Positions 1 to 11,500 of a stretch of 64,000 bases of DNA are shown one piece after another (position 1 is the stretch's first letter; every line of letters begins with the position of its first letter). The stretch is taken from positions 1-64,000 of the forward strand of contig VFIW01000018.1 of NCBI GenBank assembly GCA_006386115.1, read 5' to 3'. Origin of the DNA: Globisporangium splendens. Its lineage: Eukaryota > Oomycota > Peronosporomycetes > Pythiales > Pythiaceae. The notes under the pieces were generated by a model. It was not told the origin of the DNA, did no database searches, and saw only the letters and a program-made list of their open reading frames with translations. The position numbers and the translations under genes are program-made.

Positions 1-666
1 CAAGGCTTGATGGAGTTTATCAAGAGACACAGGCAACCAAATGGACCGCGAGCGGACTTCTTGGAGAAGCAGGTATCTCTTACTTCTCACTGCGGACCTA
101 CCGTCTCTTGAAGAGGCTGATTGATACACTTCAACACTTTCTTCATGAATATCCCAGCGAGTTTGCTACTTTGGTGACCATATTGTGCAAGACACGCTGC
201 TTCCATCCAAGCATACGACGTCGTGGGATCTCATCACTGTTATCGAAGAAATCCAGAATCTCTACCAGCCAACAGAACGCGTACGTATACATGCGTTTCG
301 ATTCTAAATGCACGGCTACCCCCATGTCACGTGACTTATCCACTTGCCTTTCACTAGGGCGAACGAATGTCGCCTGTGCTCTCGTGGTTCGGCTGGTTAT
401 TCTCCCGCGAGACCGTGCGTGTATCCCCTGACGTGTACTCGCAGTTCTTCTTCCTCGGCATGAACGGCTCGACGTCGCATTTCGGCAAAAAAGTGTGCGC
501 GACCGCGACGATTTGCCTGCCGTCAGTGGGGAAACTCGCTCGCTACGAAGGGACCGTAAAGGTGTCGATGATCCAGCACGGGCTCGGGCGGTACTCGACG
601 AGCAGCGAGCACAAGACGCTCTCCAAGCGCGTATCGGCTAAAGTGTGCTCCATGAAGAAAAAATAA
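1..666 (+). CDS. 5'-nucleotidase domain (NT5DC-like, HAD superfamily) protein, 3' part only
   Basis: This is the C-terminal end of a gene that starts before the window. Exons read as 1-72, 158-280 and 358-666, all joining in phase 0 with GT-AG borders. Exon 2 encodes RVCYFGDHIVQDTL followed by SWDLITVIEEI. This matches the conserved late HAD motif of the NT5DC/cytosolic purine 5'-nucleotidase family (YFGDH..sD...W.....I.El), where the Asp pair helps bind Mg2+. Family members are HAD phosphatases; the substrate of this one cannot be told. The tail continues with WFGWLFS, a DVYSQFFFLG stretch and a lysine-rich end. The family call rests on one motif plus spacing, so the subfamily (NT5DC1-like?) is tentative. 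Confidence 0.6.
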
Positions 667-799
667 AGTCGGCAAGATACAAGATGATCCAACTACTATT
701 TACGAGCTTTGCAGACGAAATGGCTTTGCTTTGAGATACGGCGCTTCCTGTCCGGTTGTTTATATCTATTTCTCTGTGCCGAATGCATGGCGCTTGTGT

Positions 800-1152
800 C
801 TATTCGCGTGCCTTTTTGTCCATGTTTTTCCACATGGACGCCGAGCGCTTGGCCTTTTCCTGGTCATCCTTCGACGCCACGCCTGCGCGCTCGTGCGCCT
901 GGATGCCCATGCTGCTGTAGAATGGCAAGTACACATGCAGCGTCCCTGCAAGCATACACACAAGAGCAAGATGAAGACACACAGTGCATGTTGCCGCATT
1001 AGTTTCTGCAATGCTTCGCGACCTGATAACACTACAGCAGCACGCGGAGGCGCAACACAGCAAAGCACTGTAGAGCAGTGTGTGGATAGCGTACCGACGA
1101 CGCCGGCGAGCGTGGCGACGAACCCGAGCACGAGCTTCTGTTCCTTGCGCAT
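800..1152 (-). CDS. small single-pass membrane protein, unknown function
   Basis: Two exons, 1152-1023 and 945-800, join in phase 1 across a 77-bp intron (donor CAG|GTCGCG, acceptor TTGCAG). They give a 91-residue protein. Residues about 7-33 form one hydrophobic segment (LVLGFVATLAGVVGTL...). The rest is a short hydrophilic tail ending in SMWKNMDKKARE. This has the look of a small organellar or ER membrane protein, but I do not recognise the family. The open frame, clean splice sites and a plausible TM segment support it. A slightly different donor (after APP) is also possible. It is convergent with the nucleotidase gene. Confidence 0.45.
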
Positions 1153-1573
1153 GTTGGCAGATTGAGGTCTGTCGTTTGGTCTCTTGTTGATTTGCGTGGT
1201 TATGCACTTGGCTCAAAAGGTTACGGTCGAGGTTACCCTCTTCCAAAACACGGTTGGTGCTGGAGATATCGATACAGCAGCAATCTGTTTAAAAGAGCAT
1301 CGATAAGGATCTAGTGTACCTCCAGATTCTTTTAGAAGAGTGATGCTAATTTCTTCTGTTATGACGGGTCAATTGCCAAATATTTGCCGGGTATTGACAC
1401 CCATGTGCTTCCATTTTGGCAACAACATGCACTGAATGCAGCCGAGACGAGACGCACCCTCAGATGGCTACACTTTCAGACCATTCCACACCGTCTCCTG
1501 CAGCAGTTTCGCTTTCACCGATTTCGCGCTTCCTCACTCGCCGCCTCTTTGGTTCGTCAGTCCTTCAATCGCC
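1153..1573. other. intergenic region upstream of the K+ channel-like gene
   Basis: About 420 bp between two divergently transcribed genes. Open frames here overlap one another and show no recognisable protein. It presumably holds both promoters; no clear repeat or RNA gene was seen. Confidence 0.4.
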
Positions 1574-4560
1574 ATGCGGGAGCGTCGCAAGGACGCACGC
1601 GTGGAAGAAGAAGACTGGACCAAGAAGCGATGGAGCATCACTGCCTCTGGTGGCGCCGCAGCTTCACAGGCCGTACGCTTCGTGCGCGAGCGCTCGCGCC
1701 ACGTCGTACGCAAAACAACCGGCATCAGTGGTTCGCGCCTAAGCCGCATCCTTCTAGGCAACGACTCGTGGGAGGACTTCGAGGGCATCCCCAAGCACTT
1801 TTCATTCCGCGCACGCGTGTGTATGAAGCTCAAGTTTTCGTCGCTCGGCGTGGCGTGGGAGCTCTTCCAGACGGCGTTCGCACTCGTCGTCTCGGTCCTG
1901 TACGTCGCGCAGACGTACTACCCGACGATCGACACCGACGACTTTGATCTCGCGGCGCTCGTCGTGTTCTCGTCGGACTACCTGCTGCATTTGTACTGTT
2001 GCGACAACCGGTGCGTTACTAGGATGTATTGTGTCTTGTTTGCATGTATCATACAAAGTGAAGGTCTCACATAATTGTGGTATGCAGCCTCAAGTTCGTA
2101 TTCAACTTTATGAGTCTCATGGACGTGCTCACGATCGTCCCGGCGATTGTCGACCGCGTGAACCGCCACAATGGACAGAACGGACTCCCGTTTCTCCGGT
2201 TTCTCCGCATTTTGCGCTTGCTGCGGCTCATCCGGCTGCTTCGTGCAGCAGGCTCACGCTCCATCTCTGGTTCGTAGCTCTTCGTGCTTTTCGCACAAAG
2301 CTGTAGTCGCCCTCAGCAACTTGAACATTGTTCCTTTGTCGCCTGGCATGTTGATGTGGCTGTGCAAAAGCAGATCCACACGATCGTGCTGCTGCTCACG
2401 TCTATTGTCGTCGCCGGCGTGATCTTCATCACGTTCACGATCATTCCGACCGAGTTGTCGCGCCTGATGCAGCTCATGTCGCTCTAGTCGCAATTCCGCA
2501 AAGTGTACCAGCCTGTGATGGGGAACCCGCATATTCTGATCGTCGGCCACCTCTCGGAGCCCCACTGTCTGCTCGATTTCTTCCGCGAACTGTACCACCC
2601 GGACCGCATGCTCGCGAACGGTGTCGTGAACTCGCTCAATGACCTGCCGTCGGTCATTGTGGGACCGGACGAACCGAATGAAGGCACGATCAACCTGTTG
2701 GACCACCCGATGCTGCAGAACCGCGTCGCGTACATCAAAGGCTCGGTCATGTCGGAGGAAGACTTGTGTCGCGTTGGAGCCGACATCGCGCGCGCGCGTG
2801 CTTCGTTTGGTCTCGAAATCTAGCACCGACGCCGAAAAGACCGACCAAGAGACCGTGTTGAGGCTGCTTGCCGTGCGCAATTACAACCCGGACATGGAGA
2901 TCTACACGCAGATTGTAAGTCCCGTGCACTCGGAGTACATCAGCGGCGTCGACGCCAATCACTTGGTGATGGCCAGATCTTGTACGTCATGAGCGAGAGC
3001 AAAAAGCTCACGCAAACGACCTCGATTTTGAATCTTCTCAAAGAGTGGCAGAGCGCTGGAAACTCGTTGCCTTTGCCAACCATGCTGCCGACGAGAAAAC
3101 CATGTCCAAGCGCGACGCAAAAAAACGGTTTCGTTGCCGCACCCTACACCTTTGATTCCACAGCAGCCGCACGACCATGAAACCATCAATCTTCGTTTCG
3201 CTAGGCGTAGTGAAGCCGATGTGATCATCGACGACGCGAGTAGCGTGATGGATGGCGGCGAAGAGATCTGCAACCACATCATCGTCGTCTCAGACTTGGA
3301 TCATGTGTCGATCGAGGCGTTTGCTCGCATGCTGCGTCTGGAGCGCCACGTCAAAGGCAGCGAGGACCACCATCCGATCATCTTTCTCTCGTGGTCCACC
3401 AAGAGTCCCGTGATCGCGGCCCGCGTGCTGCAAGTGTTCGCAGACGTGTACTTAATGCTGGCGACACACGATTCCAAGACCGAGTTGCTCCGCGCCAATA
3501 TCTTGACTGCGAAAAGCTGCGTCTTGCTTGCTGACAAGACTGCGATCCAGCAGCCCGATGGCGAAGTTATCGACGGCAAGACGATTTCTCACTGCCTCGC
3601 GATCTTGAGCATCCAGGAGGAGTACGGGATCGACGTCATGTCCGAGTTCATGCCGCTGGTCGAGCTCACGATCCCGCGAACCATGAAGATCCTCGACATG
3701 GAGATGAAGAAGCGCTTCAAGGCGTCCATGCTACGGCAGCAAGAGCTTGACCAATTGCAGTTCGTGGCTGCATCCTCTGACAACGCCAAAGACGATCTCG
3801 TCAAAGTCGTCGAAGCTGAAGACGATCGGCAGCACCACAAAATCAAGCGCGCAGGCAAAAACATCGTGAAAAACATGTACCAGCAAGGCGCCGAGAACAT
3901 CAGCACGATCGAGACGCACATCAAACTGCAGCAGCGGATCCAGTACCATCGCTCGATGATCCATCGCCAACAAGCGCTGATCGAGAAGGCGTACTTCGAA
4001 TCCGGTGGCACGTCGGTGCTCCCCTTTTCGCAGCTGGGTACGGCTTCTCCGTCGACATTTTCGACAATATCCTGTGCCAGAGCTTCTTCACGCCAGGCTT
4101 GATCCGATTCATCTACGAGCTGCTGTTCTCGGAGAATGGTCAACCATTCACAAAGGAAGGCGGCGCTCGTGCACACAACCACCATGGCAGCAAAAGCCAG
4201 CAAGGCAGCCACGAAAATCGGGATCCGGACGACACCAAAGTCGCCAGCTCGCTCGTTCAGATCCACGTACCCATAGCGTTCGTTGGGAGCACATTTGGCG
4301 CCATGTTCGCGCACTTGATCACAAAAGAGGACATCGTAGCAATTGGACTCTATCGGAGACGGGGAACACAGTATACGCTTCCATACGTAGCTGCTGGACC
4401 TGCGACCGACACGATTCTCGTGAGTGACGATATGATCTTCGCTCTCGCTCAGCCAGAAGCACTCAAACGCGAACAAGCGAGTCGAGCTCGAGCGATGGAG
4501 CAACAGCACCACGTGAATCATTCCATTCCAGTGCCAGAGCCGCAAAGCAATACTTCATAG
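1574..4560 (+). pseudogene. BK/Slo-like potassium channel, disrupted and lacking its pore
   Basis: Similarity runs the whole length but in several frames. Exon 1 (1574-2010) and exon 2 (from 2088) encode S1-S4, ending in an S4 with repeated Arg (FLRFLRILRLLRLIRLLR). The next recognisable piece (about 2370-2484) goes straight from the start of S5 to the end of S6 (AGVIFITFTIIPTELSRLMQLMS). The S5-pore-S6 part with the TVGYGD filter is missing. A TAG at 2485-2487 follows, then an RCK1-like domain (PHILIVGHL), frame changes at the (CG)6 run 2787-2798 and between about 2960 and 3180, an RCK2-like domain (HIIVVSDLDHVSIEAF) in the frame of 3134-4102, and another shift at the CCCCTTTT run 4021-4028. 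The C-terminal frame ends at 4560. An intact relative would be a calcium- or ligand-gated K+ channel of the plasma membrane. This copy cannot encode a conducting subunit as read. Confidence 0.75.
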
Positions 4561-4667
4561 TCGTCATGAAATGCCTGTCTACAAAAAGTCACTACTCGAG
4601 ACAAAACCGCATGATAACAGACTCAGCATCCTATACATTACCATCCATTGCTTGCTCTCGGTTTCTT

Positions 4668-7600
4668 TCACGCCTTTGGCGCTTTGAAAAGCTGCTCTAA
4701 AATGACTTCGTTGTTGGTAATCGTAGTTCCGCCGAGGATAATCTGGTACTTGGAGTTGTCGCTCAACGCGTCGTGCACTTCTTGAATCTAATAGATGCAA
4801 ACGTTCACATATTCCCAAGTTCGGCTTAGCATGACACGAATTGCTAAACAGTCTCTAGTGTATAGACTGCACGTACCTCTTCAAACGTGATGCCACCCAC
4901 GACAAAGATCACGATGATGTCCGAAGACGCAGCAAGGTGCTGATTGCCAGAAGAACCGCCACGATCGCCGCCTCCACCGACTCCAAAGCCAAATCGACTA
5001 AACCCGCTTTTCAGCAAATCGATACCGGCTCGTGTAAGTTGCTCAGACGCATCCACAATCTACAATGAAGGTCATCAAACCCATTTTGTGAGCATCAGGT
5101 AGGCAGAGTTTGCTTCCAACGCAGTCATCCTAACTTACATGCTCCAAATCTGGAATGTGGGATCTCGTAGGATTCAAAATGGAGCTGCACAGCTGGGCTA
5201 GCAGAGAGCGTGGCGTCTCAATCTCAGGTGACGAATACTCGTCTTCATTCATTTTTGCAAACAGTTGGGAGCATTCCTGCAGCAAGATCATAAATCAATC
5301 TTCAAGTCAGAAACAGCTCACCAACATTGTGTCTATGGCCAACAATACAAACATACTTTCAGCGGCTGCAGCAATTGATCGGTGTAAGTCTCGACGATAG
5401 CTTTGGTCTCGAGCCGTTGAATATCGTCCGAGTAGGTCAACGAAGACGCTGTCGTTTGCGAATGGGACTGAGAAGGAGACTGAGTATCATTCCATCCCCA
5501 GTCTTCATCTTCGTCGAAATCGTTCAAGGTGGTGCTAGAAGCACTTTGGTTTTGCTGTGGACGACTGGTGTGTGGTGCAATTTCCAAAAACAAATCCGGA
5601 AACAGCGATCCCACCGACTCTGGGTCCGCAATTGTAGTCTAGCACCGTCGCAACAAACCAACGAGTACGTCAACGACAATATGCAAAGGGTGACCATTCT
5701 AGAAAATAGCCCGGCGTACCTCAATGATGCTCTCGCTCACCGCACTCCGGATCATTTGAAGCGTGTAATCTTCCACGGGGGCTCCCGACGAGAGAGCAAA
5801 AGCGTGGACCAACAGCGTGAGGAGCTCTTGAAGCGATGCCCAGTTTTCTTTTGCTCCTGTAGCGCCGTGGGTACCACTTGCTCCGTTTGCCGTCAAGTGA
5901 CGCTGTACGGTATCTGCTAATTCAGGGATGATCCACTCACCTGCATTCTGTTTCCTCAGCTGGATCTGTCGCGCCGCACGTTCGCGGCATTTGTCCCATC
6001 GTTGTTGCCCCAACTCCATGCGCTCGAGTGTTTCCAGGATGATGATCCCAAGTTCGATCAACGAGCTGTGCTCTGTATTCGTCGGCTCTCCTGCCTCGAG
6101 GATGTTGCAAATCCGTCGCAGCACGACATCGCGGCCACGTGTGCTTGGCTTCTTCTCACCTGGCTTCCTTGTAGAACCCGTTTTCGTGATCTTGCGCTGC
6201 TGGATGAGCTCATGCTCGACCTCTTGCAACCGCTTATCGAGATCACGGAGAGCAAGCTTCGCTGGGCGGAATGCAAGTGAACGGAACGCGTTTGTCCCAT
6301 TTGGAGGCGTCGGGTGGCAAAGACTCGCGCCACCTTTCCATTTCACATTCGACAGGAACACTGACGTGCGATACGAGCTCTTCACATGCTCCTCATCAGC
6401 GAGTGCGGATGCCGATAGCGGCGAGGGTTCACATCCATGCAGCGGGAATATCTCAGTAACGTGCAACTTGGAGCGCACCTGTTCACACAAGTATGTAAGC
6501 TATCAGCAATGTAATATCCATGTAAACAACGGCAGAGTCAGCAAGCAATCAAATACCTTGTGACCACTGATGTGTGCACTTGTCACTTTGCTTGTTTCGG
6601 AAATCGGGGTCTGCGGCAACAGCGCGAGTATTCGATCCAGAAGAGACACGCCAAACGACATTGGCGACGCTAAATCACTCGTACTGTACACAATTCGACG
6701 CCATAGTGACTAGTGAGTTTCGCGCCTTAGTTCACTCTTGCTGCGCCAAAATGCAGTACGAACCGATCAATCAGTAGAACCGAGGCTGCTTGGTGTCGTT
6801 GAATGGCTTGGATGCTCAAGTCTTCGTGCAGCTCGTTCACAATGTGTTGCTGTTAAAATGGTGAATCAAAATGATACCAGTAAGGTGAGCAACAAGATAC
6901 CAAGGTCACAGTAAGTATGCCAAAAGTGAATAGCTACCAAGGTGTGGCCGATCTTCAAACTCGTCGCACCCATCGCAAAGATGCGCTCTTTGAAGTCCAG
7001 GCGCATGTTCACGAGCATCTCGCCGAGCGTGTACGCCAAGAGCTTGAGCGAGCGGCGGAATGCGCTCGGGATATGCTCCGGTTCCACTTGCTTCACGTGC
7101 GAGTACGTCATCGACGGCGTGCCTGAAGCTCCAGTTGCCGACACGAGGGTCTCGTCGGCGTTGACGACATGACTCAGCAGCAGCGGGAACGACGTCGCAC
7201 AGATCGGGTGGCAGAGCACAAACACCGACGGCTCATGCAAGTGCGCTTTCGAGGACAACAGCGGCGCATAGTTGAGCGGCAGCTGGATCACACGGACACT
7301 ACAAGTAGCTCCTTCTTCTTCTCCGGGTAGGGTACCAAAGTGAGCATCAGCGGTACCAGTTGGGGCGACGGAATCGCGATCGTTGTCTGCATCCTGAGCC
7401 TCTTCGCCCCATCCCCACTCATCATCGCCTGCGTCCTCGTCTTCGTCTTCGTCCATATATTTGATACTTTCGTTGCCGTTTGTGGACCAACTGTTCTGCG
7501 TCTTTTGCGGTGGAGCAGCGTCTTTCGTCGGCGCGCGGCACGTGTTGTGCATCGCCATCGCTGTGGCAAACGCGTCGAAATCCATTTTCCCCTTTCTCGC

Positions 7601-8098
7601 ACGACTACTCTGCAATGCACTTTGTTGCTCGAAATCGTAGCATTCGTGTGCACGCTCCGAGAGGCTGCTGCAGAGCGTGAGCCGCTGCACAACCCCGAGT
7701 TGCAGCAAGCGCACCACTTGCGCTTCGTAGTCCCACAGGAAACCCGTCACTATCACGACAAGGTGCTCAATCGATTCAATATCCACAGAGTCTTCAACTG
7801 TGTCTTCTTTCAGTGGACCATGCGCTCGTCTGCTTCCGAATTGCGGCGTGCGTAGCAGCGTCACGACCTGCTCCTTGCTTCGACACGTCCAGAGAGACTC
7901 GGTCGACACGAGCTTCGTCACGCTCAAGTCGCGCAGCAGCAGCGGCAGCGCACCGGACCAGCGCAGCGCCTCGACGGCGCCAGACTCGGCTGCGACCACA
8001 CTGCCCTTGAGGTGCTCGGCGCCCTGCAGCACGCCATGCAGCACTTCCTCGGCGAGGTTCACGACGGCTGCCGGCATTTTCCCTTTTCGTATTGCCAC
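4668..8098 (-). CDS. SCFD2-like Sec1/Munc18 (SM) family protein
   Basis: Eight exons (8098-6938, 6849-6764, 6683-6557, 6478-5720, 5638-5357, 5276-5139, 5059-4877, 4787-4668) join in frame to give about 951 residues. SM hallmarks are ASVLLIDRTSDLASP (the conserved DRT-DL element) and the C-terminal pair DIIVIFVVGGITFEEVR and IILGGTTITNNEV. The length and divergence fit SCFD2 better than Sly1, Vps45 or Vps33. SM proteins bind SNARE bundles and promote membrane fusion. Two acidic Trp motifs stand out: DDEWGWGEE in exon 1 (WGW codons 7417-7409) and DEDWGWND in exon 5 (5500-5492). They resemble the COPI delta-COP-binding motifs of the Dsl1 tether. Start could be 8098 or the next Met at 8077. The frame is intact throughout. 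Confidence 0.8.
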
Positions 8099-8528
8099 GT
8101 GCGTAGATGACGCTGAGATTTAACACCAATTTTGCATCTTGATACTTTTCACATAAAGTATCAGGATGTTACGTTGCTCATTAGCACCGTTAAAACACTG
8201 GTTCTCTTTATGTTGCTTTATTGGTGCGCAATGCATTGTACACGCAACGTAAGATCCTCTTTGGAGTGCTTTATTGCAACAGAAGATGTTGCCTCCATCA
8301 ATGCAAACCCTCTCTAAAACGACGCATGTTCGGTAGTCCTTTCTAGATTGGCAAAGCCTCTGAGAAGTCCTAAAAGTCGATAGGATGCGTTGATTCAACA
8401 TTCGATTGATCTGATTCAGACGGTTGTGTGCTGAGAGAAAAGAAAAGCCAATCAAAAGCAACCTCTGTGCTCACGCTACAATAGTAGTCATCTCGCCACG
8501 CATAACGCCGCTGCTGCTCGAGCTTTAA
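8099..8528. promoter_or_regulatory. divergent promoter region, SCFD2-like / ankyrin kinase
   Basis: 430 bp, AT-richer than the flanking exons, between two genes that start back to back. No coding signal or clear repeat was seen. Promoter function is inferred only from position. Confidence 0.4.
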
Positions 8529-11500
8529 ATGACACAACAGGAGCACATCGAGGTCACCGCACTTGAGGCTAAGCCGGTGCCGCCAGAGCACGCTCAAGTC
8601 ACCGCCGCTGCTGCTGCTGAAGACGACAACATCGATGCACTCGTGGAGCAAGATGCCATCGCAACGGACCTATTCGACGCCGCCGCGTGTGGCGATGTGA
8701 ATACTGTGCAAGCCCTGATTCAGAGATGCGCACCTGTCAACGCGATGCATCAGTCCGGGAAACGACCAATCCACGTCGCGGCTCAGAATGGCCACACAGA
8801 CGTCGTCGCGCTGCTTGCCTTAAACGAAGTCTCCATTGACGAATTGGACGTTGAGGGCAAGACCCAGTTGTTCTGCGTGGCCGAGTCTGGGAATCTAGAA
8901 GGCATTGCACTCTCACTTGCGAATGGCGCCGAAGTCGACAAAGCAAATCACGAATCCAAGACCGCGTTGTTCGCCGCAGTTCAAAACGGTCACCTAGATG
9001 CTGTCAAGTTGCTCGTTGAAAATCAAGCCTCCGTTCATTTGAAGGATCTGGGAAAAAGGTCCCCCTGTTTCATGCTGCGAAGTATGGATATTTGGAAATT
9101 GTCCGGTTCCTTGTTTCTAGTGGTGCAAAAATAGACGAATTACAAACTACCGGCCAGACTCCGTTCATGCTTGCGATCAGCAACGGTCACATGGACGTTG
9201 CAAAGCACCTTCATGCAAGTGGCGCATCCCTCACTCAAGCCGATTCACTTGGATACACGCCACTTCACATCGCTGTCGGCAATAGTCATGGCGGTATTGC
9301 GAGTTGGTTGCTTGAACTTGGCGTCTCAATCAATGATGAGTGCATTACTGGCGGCGGCACGCCGCTTTGCATTGCGGCGGCTAATGGAGACGATGAGATC
9401 GTTAAGCAGCTTATCAAAAATGGCGCATCTGTGAACATGAAGCAAAATCGTGGGGAAACATCGCTGTTTGTTGCAGCCCAAAAAGGATTCGTGGGTATTG
9501 TGACACTACTCGTCAAAGCTGGTGCGTCAGTTGTTGTAACCGATAACAATGGTCGTTCGCCTCTACTCGCAGCTGCTGCAAACGGGAATCTCGACGTCGT
9601 GATGGAGCTGGTCGCGCACGACGCGTTGGTTGATGGAGCAGATCTGCAAGGTGTGACTCCCCTCATGGCAGCGGCGAAGAATGAGCAATCTAAGGTCGTG
9701 GAGTACCTTCTTGACAATGGAGCCAAGATAGACGACAAGCAAATATTCGGAAGAACAGCGCTAATGCTGGCGATAAGCAACAATCATCGTGCGACAATTG
9801 CCGAGCTGCTACTTGACCGTGGCGCCTCTGCGACCGAGAAGGATAATCTTGGGTGGAACGCACTTCATGTGGCTGCTGCAAGTGGCCAAACGCGAATGGT
9901 GAGGTTGGCCATGGCGAAGAATCCAGCTTTGGACGAAAGGAATTACGCTGGGAGGACGCCGCTGATGATAGCAATCGAAAAGGGCTTCTCAGAAGTCGTC
10001 GATCTGCTTCTGGGCAGTGGTGTGTATGCAAACTATAAGGCTGCAGATTACAACGCACTCATCATTTCTGCGGTGAGGAGCGGTCGTATTACTCTCCTCC
10101 AATTGCTGAATAACCGTGGAGCATCCATTTACGCCCGTTCAAGTAATGGTGAGACCGTGTTGCTTTGGGTTGCTCGGTGGGGCTACTCTGGTATCTTCAA
10201 CAAGCGATTTTTTTGGTCCAATGATAGAAGTGGCTCGTATCCATCTGGCAGCAAAACGTCGCTTCTTTCCGGTATATTCGAATCACTGGAAGAACTGTGC
10301 AACTTTGCTGGCGAATCGAGAATTTTGTGGGGTCGACTTGTGAAACGTTTTATTCAGCTGGCCACTCATTTGCAAGCCCCAAGAGAATCCAAGGTTCCAA
10401 AGGACGTCATTGAAGCGTTCGCTAGCATTGTTTACAGAGTCTGCAGAGTGCTCTTCAAAAGATGTCAATCCGCAGACACGGTCTCCCGGTATATCACCAA
10501 ATACACCGACAATCGAAGTATTCGAGATTATCACGAAGAAATCGACAATTTTGTGCGCAAGTTTGTTGGTGAACACCTCCAAGATGATTGGTAATTGCAG
10601 TTCCAAGTCGACCAAAAGGAGCAGAATATGAAATTCAACGAAGCATTGGGGAACGACGTCTTGGTTGCAAGAGAACTGGTCTCTCGGAAGGATCGCTCTG
10701 ATGCGCTGCTGCTGTTCCAATATATGCTGTCAACTAGCGCTGGAGATCCAGAGAATGTGAACGAGGCAGAGGAAATCCTCAAACGAATCATTGAGTTGTT
10801 CAATCTCCCGCTTCCGGAAATACCCAAATGGTTTATTTCTCACCACAATGTCGAGCTTCACGACTGGAATGCCACTGGAACCAACCAGTCGATTGTCACT
10901 GCGACGTGGTTGAAATCCAATGTATCAGTCTTGAAGTGCAATTGCGAGCTTTCGGAGTTTGAAGAAATTGCCGCCAAATGGTCAGCGCTGAGCCATCCGC
11001 ATGTGCTGAGGCTGTTTGGTGCATGTCATGCTGGACAGGCTATGATTTTTGTGACCGAGTACTCGGTGCATGGCACCTTGTCAGGTTATGTGAAGAATCA
11101 GAATGATTACGGGTTCGTTTTCCAAAAGCTGTATGAAGCAGCGCTCGGGTTGCAGTATTTGCATGAGCGTAATGTCATCCATGGCGACCTGACAACCAGT
11201 TGCATCTTCATTGGTGCGGATTCAAGCGCCAAAATTGGAGGATTGGAGAAAAGTTTCTCTCATGGAATTACCCAGAGCAACCCTGAGCACGGTGAAGTCG
11301 ACTGGAAAGCGCCAGAAATTCGGCGAGGAGAGCATCCATCGCTACATTCAGATGTTTATGCATTTGGAGTCTGCATTTTGGATTTGCTGACGGCGCTCCA
11401 TCCATGGAGAGTCACATCCGGAACATCTCTCTACCATTGTCTCTTGAAAAACAGTCTATCGTATCCGCCAGACACTGTCAGTGGGAAGTGTTGGAGTCTA

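Noticed and set aside
10559..10594. 36-bp mini-intron removing the TAA in the ankyrin kinase
   Set aside because: Borders GTTGGT...TTGCAG keep the frame, but it is about half the length of the shortest other introns here; a point nonsense change is simpler. Not fully excluded.
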